Positions 46,285-56,905 of a stretch of DNA of 64,000 bases are shown in pieces; positions within the stretch are counted from its first letter, which is position 1, and each line of letters opens with the position of its first letter. The translations under genes were made by a program, and so were the position numbers. The stretch covers positions 1,736,001 through 1,800,000 of the forward strand of contig NC_089455.1 in NCBI RefSeq assembly GCF_026210795.1. The letters are read 5' to 3'. This stretch comes from Rhizophagus irregularis. Lineage: Eukaryota > Glomeromycota > Glomeromycetes > Glomerales > Glomeraceae. The notes beneath the pieces are model-generated. The model was not told where the DNA came from. It worked only from the letters and a program-made list of their open reading frames with translations, and searched no databases.

Positions 46285-46620
46285 AGTTTGTATTACCATC
46301 TTTAAACGCAAATATATCAAGATTCACTGATCCTTTTTCTATAATTTTAGGTTCGTTGGAAAGCCCTTGTTCTGGACTTTATAGGCAAAAAAGAGCTCGC
46401 CGATTGAATCATTAGATCCGGAGATATTTACGTTTAAAGTTGAAGTATGAACTTTTTAACATGCTTAAATGCAAATATCATGGGATCCACTGATCCATTT
46501 TTTATAAATTTAGGCTCTTTGGAAAGCCTTTGATTTGGTCTATATGAACGAAAAAAGAGCTTGCCAATTGGATCACTGGATGAGATATTTACGTTTTAAG
46601 TTGAGATACAAATTTTTAAC
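46285..46620. repeat. Tandem duplication, about 165-bp unit, two copies
   Basis: Both units contain CACTGATCC, TTTAGGTTCGTTGGAAAGCC / TTTAGGCTCTTTGGAAAGCC, AAAAAAGAGCT, GGATCACTGGAT-type text and GAGATATTTACGTTT ending ACTTTTTAACAT. The copies are about 80 percent alike by eye. Open frames do not persist. Less AT-rich than the flanks. Confidence 0.65.
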
Positions 46621-47379
46621 ATATATAGTAAGTACTAAGAATTATATTAATTTAAAAGAAATATTTACCAAATTATAGTATAATAACATTAAATAAAAAT
46701 TTTTTAATACTCATTTCCAATTTACTGTATATTATATAGTATTTTGTATAATAAAAATGTAATAAAATTAATATTTTAATTAAAGGTAGACAAATCAGCC
46801 TATATGATTTAGTTAATATAGAAGTTAATGATATTTTAATTTATATTTTAAATAGTTTAGTTTAGTTTAGTTTAGTTTATTAATACGTGATTAGCATGTA
46901 ACTTAATACATAATTTATAATATTACAAATATTCAAGAACATTGTAGAATATTGTAAAATAATTTATAGTATCACAATAATTTAGTATTACAATAGTTTT
47001 AGTAAAACATCAAAATGTATAAAAAGGACTTTTGTCAATAACTTTTGGAAGCTCAAGAAGTCAATTTTTGATTTAATAAAAGAAATAATAAATATTAATT
47101 ATTAAAAGTTATTTTGAATATGCTCATGGTATGCCTGAGAGTTAATTAATGTTATATTATTAAGTTTAAAGAGAAGCAAAGTAAAGGAAAACTATCCCAG
47201 TTTGATTATTTAATGTAAAGTTTATATAAAGAGAGAGAAGTTATCGCAGTTTGAAAGTTAAATTTGAAGTTATAAGAGAAGTTAAAAGAATGTAAAACCT
47301 AAACCAAGCATAATAGGACCTATTTCAAGTTGACAGTTTTGATTTGCAAAAAGCGTCAGATAAGTGAAAAACATTTTTT
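46621..47379. other. AT-rich non-coding stretch with (TTTAG)5
   Basis: A TTTAG pentamer array lies at about 46853-46880. No gene was seen. Confidence 0.45.
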
Positions 47380-48600
47380 AGTAAGCAATACATTAAAAAC
47401 ATGATGGCTACCTTATCTTCTGAAGTAGAACAACGCCGATAACATTCATCTTTTACAATCTGATACTGTTGGAAAACCGAAGATGCTTTATAATAAGCTT
47501 CACGTTTGAACTTTTAGCTAAAAAATTTCTCAAAGACCTACCAAAAAAAGAAATTGGTTATTGGCCTCCTTTTTCTCAACTGATGAATGGAGATTTGGAG
47601 GAGTGGTTATGGTATGAGAGATTTCCTCTGCAAGCCATTTTCTTTCATTCTTGTTTATTTGTAACATAACAGGTTGGAGAGTATTATTTGACACATATTT
47701 TTCAAATCGGTTAGTGATCGTTCTTTGTAGTAAAGATCTCTCTTTTGTCATATTCAGAATATATCGAATCTAAATATATTTAGTATGGCAACATAAAGAT
47801 CAGTAATAATGATTTACAATATACAAATCTGTTTGAGATAAATCTGATTTTCCAGTTTATTCTTCATCAGATTAATTCAAAAAATTAGTAAATATTGTCA
47901 AAACAGAAACCATTAAATTCTGAAATTAACCTACTTGACTCATCATGGCTTCTTTTTCGAACAACAACTTTTCTGAATGAACATTTTACTTCTTATCTTG
48001 CAGATCCCAAAAATAATTTATTTTTTTTGACTTTTTATCATTCTTATACAACAGAAACAGTGATGATTAGTTCCGTCTTGCATGAAAAAAAAATCATAAC
48101 TAGCCTAAATCAACGACAAGTACGCAATCTTTTTCCTACAAGTACACAACCCGCAAAGTAGTTGTTGAAGCATTGCATTGTACATTAACACTCTGTGCTC
48201 ACCAACAAGTATGCAACCTTTCCTAATACCAGTACGCAACCAGCAAGGTAGTTAGTGACGCTTACAAATGCAAGCATTGTGCTATACACTGACACACATT
48301 ATGGTGTACTTACTAACAAGTACACAACCTTTCTCAGTACCAGTATGCAACCAGCAAGGTAGTTGGTGATGGTGCAGAACAACTCAAGTTAACAACCTCA
48401 AATAAATTGAATAAATTTTGCCTTAAAATTTTGATTCCATGTTAGCAACTTTTGCCCAATTTCAGACGTTTCAGTATGGTAGTATTTACTGATAATATTT
48501 ATTTCACATTTGTATCTAAAATGCTTTTCTTCTTCGCTTTTCAAATTGCCCTCCTTTAAACGGAACTCTAAGAAACTTTTAAGTGAAGGTTTTTCCATGC
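47380..48600 (-). pseudogene. Decayed minus-strand gene of unknown function
   Basis: Three coding patches are visible on one strand. 48598-48398: MEKPSLKSFLEFRLKEGN with SEIGQKLLTWNQNFKAKF. 48060-47890: a basic patch with SFRKVVVRKRSHDESSRLIS. 47751-47380: NRFEKYVSNNTLQPVMLQ and NERKWLAEEISHTITTPP, then after a frameshift and one TAA the block KFKREAYYKASSVFQQYQ followed by DECYRRC. The patches are separated by a tandem repeat (48115-48370) and stops. Codon use and W/C/H content indicate true past coding. No family was recognised. Confidence 0.4.
48115..48370. repeat. Tandem repeat, about 90-125 bp unit, 2.7 copies
   Basis: Units contain CAACAAGTATGCAACCTTTC, a CAGTACGCAACCAGCAAGGT block and AGTTGGTGATG / AGTTAGTGACG. 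The array interrupts the decayed minus-strand gene. Confidence 0.6.
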
Positions 48601-49259
48601 TCTTCTAAAAGGCTATATATTTTTTTCAAACATGTTATATTATAAAAGCATTTATATAGAAATTACCATTACATTTTGCCTTACCATGATACTTAAGAGC
48701 GCTTAAACATTTAGATAGCAAGCGTATTTTACGAAAATAATATAAAGCAAAGTATGATAATCAATTTAGTTTAGTCCACACCATACACGTGACTGTCGTA
48801 TTCAGAGTAATCATCACGTGATTAATACAGTTGCAGTTTAGGATAAGAACTATATCAATCATTTATTAATATCATGTGATGCTGAAATCAAATAAAAAAA
48901 AAAGTTAATTGCAAAAAAATTAATATTTCATAAACTACCTAACAAATTTTATTAAATTTATATTCAAAAAGAAGATAGATAACCACTCCAATAATTTGAT
49001 TTTTTTTTTTATTATACAGGTCTTAAGAAAATAGATAAAATAAAAATTTTTGCTGCAAATTACTATACAAAATAAAAGAAATAAGAAAAACTTTTTTAGA
49101 AAATTTTTCATTTTTTTTAAATTAATATATAAAAATCTATTATACAATTATTTACTAATTATTTCTAAAAAGAAATAATGTAATTTTTAATGAAAAAAAT
49201 TTTTTTTAAAAAATAAAACTTAATATATTATAATTTATAAATAATTTTACTTGCTTTAT
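48601..49259. other. AT-rich non-coding stretch
   Basis: Nothing supported. Short copies of CACGTGA/TCACGTG occur at 48786-48826. Confidence 0.4.
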
Positions 49260-50890
49260 AAATTTATTTAAGGGAAAAATAATACGAACTCTTTCTGATG
49301 ATCATTATATCCATTTTTTTAGCAGAAAAATATTTTTATTTTTTATCATTTTATAGCTTAAAAAATGTTTCACTAGAAGAAATACCTAATATTATTGACC
49401 TTAAACAGGTCAACAAACGTAATATTAATGGAAAGAGCTTTCTTGAAACTTTACATATTGCTCTTCAGAAGGTGAAACTTACTTGTCTGACCACTATTTA
49501 ACAATATATAAAGCATATTTTACTTACTGAATAATACAACAATACTGAAACCTTGTAAAAAACTACAAGCCAATACTTAAAAAACTTGGTATTAAGAACA
49601 ACATACAACTCACCTACTTGTTGTTTACTCTTGCCGCTTTTGCTGATGAGTATAAAACCTCTATGAAGAATTACATAGGCAAAACAATCCAAGAACAAGT
49701 GGTGCAATTCGAGTTAACAGAACTAACTAATGATATGCTAGTATCAATACAAATATAGCCGATAGAAACTGAAATTTTTGAAAATATCGAACATTAACCA
49801 ATAGATGTAGAATATGATGATCAAAATACTGAACACCAATCAGAGAACGTAATAGCAGAATCTTCAACAAAGAATTCTTAAAAGAATTCCACAAAACTGA
49901 ACGCCAAAGCCATACCTTATATTCCAAAAGAAAAAGGATGCACTATCACGTTTGCAGAAATGGCTTCCAGGAATCTAGATGTAGGCAGTAATCATAATAC
50001 CTTTCTGACTTCATTCAGTAATAGGCAAAAGAATAATGTGACCAAGCATACAACATCTGAGAAGAAGCAACAACACGCTTCTTTCAAAGAAATACAATCA
50101 GTAATGACCGAATATACTCCAGTACTTAAGGATAATATTCAGGAATTACTTTATATGATATCCCTCCACCTGGGCTCAACTCGAAATTCTTCAACATCTT
50201 GAGAAATAGGTCATGTGATCGCTTTCAAAACTAATAAATATCAGAAGAAATATTTAACAATTACTGTATCAATTGACTTTAATGAGTGAGCTATGAATCT
50301 ATGGAATCAAGGAGTTTGGACTGCTTCCTTAGGAGGATTTTCTATTCAATGATATCCTGCATTCCTGCTAACTGGAATCTTCAACAAAGAAAGAAAAGAG
50401 AATGATTTCAGGCTGTAGTAAAAAATTTACCTAGAATTATCACTACTTCAATGCTATATCTTTACCTTTCCCAATTACTTATATTCCATTTGGGATGCAA
50501 AGCTTTCAAGGTGGTTCAGAAGAAAAATATCTGCAAGTTCATCACGTATTACGAATTGGACAGATTTGGATAAAATCATGAATACCAAGTTGAATTTGCA
50601 AAATATGAAGGTGTTTGGATTAGATACTTTTTGCCTCAACTATCTAAAGGTCACAATCAATCACCAAAAAGTAGTTGAAATCAGAAGCAGAACCAAGACT
50701 CAGCTAACAAGGTTAGATCAAATACTACAAATAACAAGCATAAGGAAAGCAAACCTTCTAAAAAGAAACACAATTCTACTACTCTCAAGAATTTGAAGAA
50801 AAGTTTGAATGGTAGTAAAACTGAAAAACTTACATTGTTAGCAAAAATCAGATCGTTACTAAAAAGGCTAAAGAACTAATAGGATGACTG
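49260..50890 (+). pseudogene. Decayed LINE-type ORF1-like gene
   Basis: Several plus-strand frames together give a recognisable protein. From 49298: NVSLEEIPNIIDLKQVNKRN. From about 49570: KKLGIKNNIQLTYLLFTLAA. At 49720: ELTNDMLVSIQIQPIETEI. At 49895: KLNAKAIPYIPKEKGCTITF and EMASRNLDVG. 50202: a frame-ending TGA. 50219: VIAFKTNKYQKKYLTITVSI. 50298: NLWNQGVWTASLGGFSIQ. 50566-50796: a basic tail. The order and the W-N-Q-G-x-W motif match a LINE-type ORF1-like family I associate with Rhizophagus. The minus-strand fragment at 9493-10005 is a second copy. Numerous stops (TAA for CAA-like, TGA for TGG-like positions) and shifts inactivate it. No reverse transcriptase is seen nearby. Confidence 0.55.
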
Positions 50891-51189
50891 CTCACTTTTG
50901 GTGACTATACTAGTAGATAGAATGTAAAAGACACTATAAGGAACTTTGTATTTATAGAATACTAATATTTTCTTTTAGTTTACTCTTTTTTAATTTTTTT
51001 TTTTTACCCTGACTTTTCTGTTATTGCTCCTTTTATTTCTATTTTATTCGAGTTTGGATTTCATCTGCAGTAGCAGTGAGTCTCTAGAGGCATTCATAGA
51101 ATTGACTAAGAGGAGGGAATCCCTTTAAGGAAGGACGTCTTTAAGGTATACTTACTTCCCTAGCCTAAGTCCTTCACTGACAGTATACA
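50891..51189. other. 3' flank of the LINE-like gene
   Basis: T-rich stretch at 50985-51010 and a less AT-rich block (51080-51180) with GGAAGGACGTC. It could be the tail of the retroelement. No gene. Confidence 0.35.
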
Positions 51190-51301
51190 GTGAAGATTTT
51201 AAGAGATTTAATTGGTTAATTTGTTATAGTAAAGGGAAATTTATTATAGTTGTCTGAAAAATTCACTATATCAAAGGTTTGCTATATCAAGGTTTGACTG
51301 T
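51190..51301. repeat. pogo-type MITE remnant, second copy
   Basis: Shares TTTTAAGAGATTTAATTGGT, TATAGTAAAGGGAAATTTAT and TGTCTGAAAAATTCACTATA with 33958-34120. The right end TTGCTATATCAAGGTTTGAC is well kept and followed by TGTA. The left end is truncated. Confidence 0.6.
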
Positions 51302-51742
51302 ACACATGATTATTCCATCATGAGTTAGCAGGTAGTTTAGTTCTTAGTGTTCTAATTTGTTCTATGTATATTGTATTAAAACTTGTCTCTCATAAATCTT
51401 AATAAAGAATTATTTGCGCTGTAGCAAAAAAAAAAAAATTTTAAGAAAGGTCATAAATACCATTTTTGATAATTTTGACAATTTATAATTTGAAAAATAA
51501 GGAATATTGAATTTCACCTAAGGAAATAAAAATAGTTATATTAAATATTAAAAATCATATATTAGGTTTATATTATCGCTGTTTTCAATTTAGTGCGATC
51601 AGCCAATTTTTCAGCTGCATGATGCTAAGGAAATCGGTTTTCACATTTCACGTGATGATCAACATTGATAGCCAATAAAATTTGGAATTTCATAAATTAG
51701 ATAATCTAGTTTCGCGCTTTGCAATTTTTTGACACGAAAAAA

Positions 51743-53455
51743 ATGGTAAAAGAAAAGAAAAAAAAGTATAAAATTGGAACGTGTTTTGGATGTCAAAAAT
51801 ATTTATATTGCGGAATAAACTTAGAAAAGGATATATGTAAATGTAAAAAAACAGTTAAACCAACTAGAACAAATAGAACAGTTCAAGTTAAAACTGCATA
51901 TCCAAGAATGTTTAACCCTACTTCTTCTAATCATAAACAATTTAACTTTATCAAAAGTAAAAATGAATGCTTTCAATACGGATATGATTTTAAAAAAAAC
52001 ATTCAATTATCATTTTGCTCAACATGCAATAGTTCTTATCAACGTTTGTCTTCTAAAAATTCTAACTCTTCTAATAAATCAAATTTAACAGAAGGAACAG
52101 AAAATACAGAAGAAAAAGAAACAGGAGGAACGAAAGGAACTGATATTGCAAAAATAATTGATCTTGAAGCTACCTCTTCCGAAATTTCTACAACAATAAT
52201 TCAAAGTGAATCTAAATATAATAATTCAGAAACTGAAAATGAGAGTGATGCTGAATTAGAATTGGAAGTTAATTACAAACTTGTTATCAAACAAGCAGAT
52301 GGTACCGTTCTTCCAGCCAAGAACTATTCAGTTACAATCTCTGAGTTGGATGAGTTTTTATTTGCAATTCAAAATAACATCACGGCTCTTCTTAAAGATA
52401 AAGAAATTAATGCTAATGATTATAATGTTTCTTTCAAATCAGAAAAAGCTCAAGGAGCGGGTACTCTATTAGTAGATGTATGTGATTTTGAGAATTTTAA
52501 ATCAGAATATATTAAACTTGCTGCTGCAAAGAAGGTTGTGCTTATTCTTATTACCATGAAAAAAAAGGAAAAGCTAGTTAAACGAAAAAAGAAGGTAAAT
52601 TTTTATTTGTTATAATTAATTTTTTTCTAAATATAATAAAAAATTTACATATCATTTATATGGAATTTTAATTAGGAATCTAATTCAGATAACGAAGAAG
52701 CAATTTGTGATGAATCAATTCCAAAGACCAATAACAATAATAAAGTTCCAAAAATATCAGATATCTTCATACTTGATCAAAGAATTGCAAAAAATGTTAC
52801 AGAGTTACGAAAAGAAACTTGGTGTCCTATGCATAACAGACATTGCCTAAAAGATTGTGAATCTCATACTGAAATAAGTAATATGATGTTTTCAACATGG
52901 GCTACGGAAATGGTTGGTTATTTAATTTATAATATTGATTATTAAAATTGTTTAATTAACGCGTGATTTTTTAAAATATTTTAGCTTAATGGTCTTGCAA
53001 CGGTTAAAGAACCACCAACACATCCTTCATTTGCATATACACACCCACCAAAAAATAGATCTCAATCCATTATACCACAATTTTCTAATAATATACAAGA
53101 TTCAATTAATCCTTTTTTTTCTAATATTTTACAAGCATTAGTCACTCCACATTTTTTCCAACCACCGCAATCACAACAATCATTCCAACAACCACCATTA
53201 CAACCATCATTTCAACAGACATCATCACATCCATCATCTCAACAAACTATACCTTCAATGGCCGAATTTTTACATCAAATAGATGAGATAGAAAAAACGG
53301 AAGATTATTATTTTAAATTTTTAGAGGGATTCGAAAAACAAAGAATTAAAGTTAAACATTTAAATAAATTGAATGATGCACAATTCGAAGCTTGTGGAGT
53401 AATTGCAATTGGAGATGTTGAAACTATTAGTGAAGCTGCTCAAAATTATAAATAA
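51743..53455 (+). CDS. Zinc/ubiquitin-like/SAM-like partner protein of a Tc1-like element (519 aa)
   Basis: Exons 51743-52594, 52676-52912 and 52985-53455, joined by two introns (gtaaat...attag and gttggt...tttag), all phase 0, with no in-frame stop. ATG at 51743 is preferred over an in-frame TTG upstream. Residues 10-45: lysine-rich with CFGC...C...CKC spacing, a likely zinc site. About 100-180: S/T/E-rich linker. About 185-275: NYKLVIKQADGTVLPAKNY and GAGTLLVDVCDFENFKSEY, resembling a PB1/ubiquitin-like fold. Exon 2: C-P-M-H...HC...C...H cluster, a second possible zinc site. Exon 3: P/Q/S-rich stretch, then a C-terminal SAM-like domain (LEGFEKQRIKVKHLNKL, ACGVIAIGDVETI). The fold calls are by eye. 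Role unknown; perhaps an accessory for transposition, targeting or anti-silencing. Confidence 0.75.
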
Positions 53456-53557
53456 ATAAAATTTTGAAACTCTTAAATTGTCTTAGTAATAAATTGAAAT
53501 TTTATTTTATTGTTTTTATTCTATTTTTTTTCGTTATAAAAATTTTTTAGTTCTATT

Positions 53558-54747
53558 TTAAAAATATCCGCTTCCTCTAAAATAACCTCTTGCCATTTGA
53601 GATGTAATTTGAGAACAAGCTATAAGTAAAGGATAAATAGGATTATAACTAACTTCCACAAAATATCTATTTCTTTGTAAAAATTGTTTAATTGTAGAAA
53701 AAGCAGTTTCTATGGGATTAAGATCGGGTGAATAAGGAGGCAAAAATTCAACTTATACTCCAAATGCACTCAAATAATCAAGAAGGTCTTGATCATGGTG
53801 TATTTTAGCGTTATCAAGAACTAAAATGCTATTTGTACTTGGAAAGAGGTTCATTTGTGGCAACTATAATATAATGTTTGATAATTTAGTTATTAATACA
53901 AATAATAAATTTTTTAATAATATATAAATAGCACTTACTACTTGTGAAATTACAAATTCCTTAAACTTTTGTTTTGTACAACTTCCTTCTATGATGTCTA
54001 CAGCAATTATACTTCGTTCTGTTAATGCAGGTAAAAGAGTATATCTTTTGCCTCGAACAAAAACCACTTTTTTTAATCGCTTCGAATTTACTCTTGAATA
54101 ACCATATAAACGCGTTGAAGTACGCTCATCTTTTGATGATTCATCCATAAATACCAATTGATCAATTCTATAACGGCCTATAGATGCAATAAATGCACTT
54201 CTCAACAATTCATTTCTTTCAGCAGCAGCTTTCTGCAACTAAAGTAATTATAAATTGATAAATTAATTAGTATTATTATAAAATTATTATAATGTTTCTA
54301 TAAAATCAAAAAATTTACTTTTTTGCGAGTAATACCACAATAAGCTAATGATCTCCATAAAGTTGGAACAGAGACACGTTTTTCTGTTCGTACTTGCATT
54401 ACTTCTATATATTTATCAAGATAATAATCAACATTTTCACTAACAATTTCACGCAATATCTAATATATAATTGTATAATGAGTATACAACATATTCTTAT
54501 ACAAACAGTTCAGTTTACTATTTCTAATTATACTTACATTCATATCACTTCTATTGAAAACTTTTTTCTTTCCTGGTAGACGTCTCCATGGGTTTACAAC
54601 ACAACCCCACTTTGCATATATATTTATTACTTTATTCACTAATGTTTCTCCAATATAAAGTAGTTTTGCAATTTGTTTTCTTGAGTATCCATCATTATAT
54701 AAGAGTATTATACGCCATTTGAGATCCTCAGCTAAAGTTTTGGCCAT
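53558..54747 (-). pseudogene. Tc1-like DD34E transposase, four exons, one nonsense codon
   Basis: Exons (leftward) 54747-54538, 54459-54319, 54238-53939 and 53863-53558, all phase 0 with GT-AG introns of about 76-80 bp; about 318 codons. Exon 1 encodes a helix-turn-helix (WRIILLYNDGYSRKQIAKLL). Exon 3 has the first catalytic aspartate (DQLVFMDESSKDER). Exon 4 has the second (ILVLDNAKIHHD) and the glutamate in PPYSPDLNPIE, with 34 residues between them, the Tc1 DD34E pattern. A TAA at 53753-53755, between these motifs, is the only lesion seen. It would remove the catalytic glutamate unless read through or CAA in other copies. Start: ATG at 54747, first in frame. The product would cut and join the element at TA. 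Confidence 0.85.
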
Positions 54748-55041
54748 AAAAACTTCGCAAAAAGAGAAAAAAGAAAATTAGAAGGAAATCTTCAAAAAAA
54801 CGCGTAACTTTATTGTTTGAAAACCAGCTCTTACTTAGTAAATACCATACCTGAAAATTTGTAGGTGTCTAGTTTATTGTAAAATGTTTATGAAATTGTG
54901 AGGAAATTGGAGGAAATCAGACATAACGAAAAAGTTTTATTAGAAGCGTTTAAAAAAAAATGGTGGAAATCGGAGAAATCAAATCTGATTATCATATGGT
55001 TACACGGTCAGGCTGATCGCACTAAATTGAAAACAGCGATA

Positions 55042-56171
55042 AATATTTAATATATTAGTTATAATAGATTTTTAGTTAAAATTACTTTTTTTTGCTAAAA
55101 TTCTTTTTTATAAATATTTTAACATTCAGTAATTCAATTTTGATGAATTTTTTTAAATTATAAAGTTCAATAAGAGGTATAAAATAAAAAAAAGTTTATC
55201 AAAATTGAACTAGAAAATTGTATAACTCTAATTTTTAACTTTTTTTAATTTGATAAATGTATGGCTTATAACTTGTTTTAAAAATATTTAGGGTTTTGTA
55301 TTAAGCAATATTTTAAATTATTTGAAACTAGATAAATTACTAATACTACCTAAAGGTAGTTTGTTATATTGGGAAAATTTTAATCATTAATCTCATACTA
55401 GTCTCATACTTTTGCAAAACCTGAATCAACTAATTAAATCAATATAACAGTTATATTATTTAGCATAAAGTGCTAAATAACTATTATATATATTAATATA
55501 TCTTTATTCTAGTATTTAAATGAATAGCAAAATATTAGAAAAAGAAAAAGCTTATTAATAAATACAGTAATTCTATATAAGCATAATAATATCCATAAAA
55601 TATAAGCATAGTATATTAGATATATATTATATACTTTATTACAAATACAGCTAAAAAATAGTTTTGAAAATTGAAACTTAATTAGAATTTTAAAATGAAA
55701 GTGAAATTTTTATAATTAATATTCAAATTTATTCATATAGATAAATGCTTACAATTTAGTTCATTTTTTATCTATAAGCGACTCTCTATAAATGCATTTC
55801 CATGTGCACACTTTCGCTCACCAAGTTAATATTATTTACTCTTTATAAATTATAAATACACACCCTCTTTAAATGCATGATTTATTATGGAGATTCGTAG
55901 TTGACTATAGTCATTATGGACGCGTATTATAATAATATGCGTGCATAATGTACACTCGAGTACTCGACTATATTTCAAATATTAATGGTGACGATAAATC
56001 AATAGAAAATTTTTCCTATGAACACGCGACTAATTCAAATACCAATATTGATGATATTACTATAAATAAAAAAAGTTGTAAGATTATGATAAACATATCG
56101 TACATACCAAAATTATCTATAATTGAGAATAAAATTTCTTAAACCTTTCATTTGCATGGTTTAATTCTCTA
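55042..56171. other. AT-rich; possible small exon at 55948
   Basis: Mostly non-coding. An open frame at 55948-56142 (MYTRVLDYISNINGDDKS and on) ends at TAA and is less A/T-run driven than its neighbours. It could be an exon of a gene continuing near 56690. I cannot show a splice link. Confidence 0.3.
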
Positions 56172-56179
56172 CTAGTATC

Positions 56180-56393
56180 TAGTGCTTTCGACCCAGATTG
56201 ATCTGTTAATTAGCATCACAACATTTTTCTATTATTTTTGTCAACTATAATTTTTGTCAGATTTAAAAAAATCAATCATCTACAAATTTTACTAATTTTG
56301 GCCAAACTTATAGCTCCAACTCAAATAAACCGATGCCAAACCGTAGTAAACCCGGATTGATCTGTTAAAAAACCCATCCGGGTCGAAGCACTA
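56180..56393. mobile_element. hAT-type MITE, 214 bp, TAGTGCTTCGACCC ends
   Basis: The ends TAGTGCTTTCGACCCAGATT and TAGTGCTTCGACCCGGATGG (reversed) are inverted repeats. A perfect 8-bp repeat CTAGTATC flanks it (56172-56179 and 56394-56401), so the insertion is recent. A direct repeat GGATTGATCTGTTAA occurs inside. Confidence 0.9.
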
Positions 56394-56689
56394 CTAGTAT
56401 CACTTGAAACATTTCACAGAATTCCTATTCCTTTTACACACAACTTGGACTTTTACTAAGATTATGGTTTGTTTTAGTGCAGGTTGAGATAAGCTTTTAA
56501 AGTAATCCTCAAATAGAATCAAATACTAATATATTTAATGTGATATTACCACTAACAATAGTATCTAGAAAAAATTTTAAACCAATTCCCATTTGTTTCT
56601 TCCCGTCGGTAGTTTTGCACAGGATGACAAAATTTCGAACTCGTTTGTTTTCATATTTATGATAAAATATTGCGCCAGATTTTGGCTGT

Positions 56690-56905
56690 GTGCCGATGCA
56701 CGTGTCAAAAACTAATATCCGGTTAAATTCATGTGAAAATGTAATAAGCCATAGTACTTATGTTCACACGCTAGATAAAATAGACAAAAAAGAACCGTTC
56801 CCTTTTATTCAAAATTATCAAATACCTTTACTGAATGATCCGAAATTTAGCGCAAGCCTCGCGGCTAACTTAACAGTATATATATTAAAACCGTTTTCGT
56901 TTTAA
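56690..56905 (+). CDS. Possible exon or small protein, unknown
   Basis: Open from at least 56690 (first ATG at 56696) to TAA at 56903-56905; about 70 codons. Contains VSKTNIRLNSCENVISHS, an FPFIQNYQIPLLNDPKF block and a hydrophobic end. Composition is less AT-rich than the flanks. No domain, no clear start and no partner exon; it may be part of a broken gene together with 55948-56142. Confidence 0.25.
   Translation: MPMHVSKTNIRLNSCENVISHSTYVHTLDKIDKKEPFPFIQNYQIPLLNDPKFSASLAANLTVYILKPFSF

Larger units (their letters stand above)
51576..55039. mobile_element. Two-gene Tc1/mariner-type element, 3,464 bp
   Basis: The inverted ends TCGCTGTTTTCAATTTAGTG are identical on both sides for about 28 bp and are flanked by TA (51574-51575, 55040-55041). 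The element carries two convergent genes: a plus-strand three-exon gene (51743-53455) and a minus-strand four-exon DD34E transposase (53558-54747), whose 3' ends are about 100 bp apart. The unusually intact ends and single nonsense codon in the transposase make it the youngest coding element in the window. Most Tc1/mariner elements carry only one gene, without several introns. Confidence 0.9.

Noticed and set aside
41463-50890. Alternative genetic code with TAA/TAG read as glutamine
   Set aside because: Stops of all three kinds appear in the decayed genes at Q, R and W positions together with frameshifts, while the intact genes at 51743-53455 and 59379-59897 have no internal stops and end at ordinary stops. 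Mutation decay explains the pattern better.
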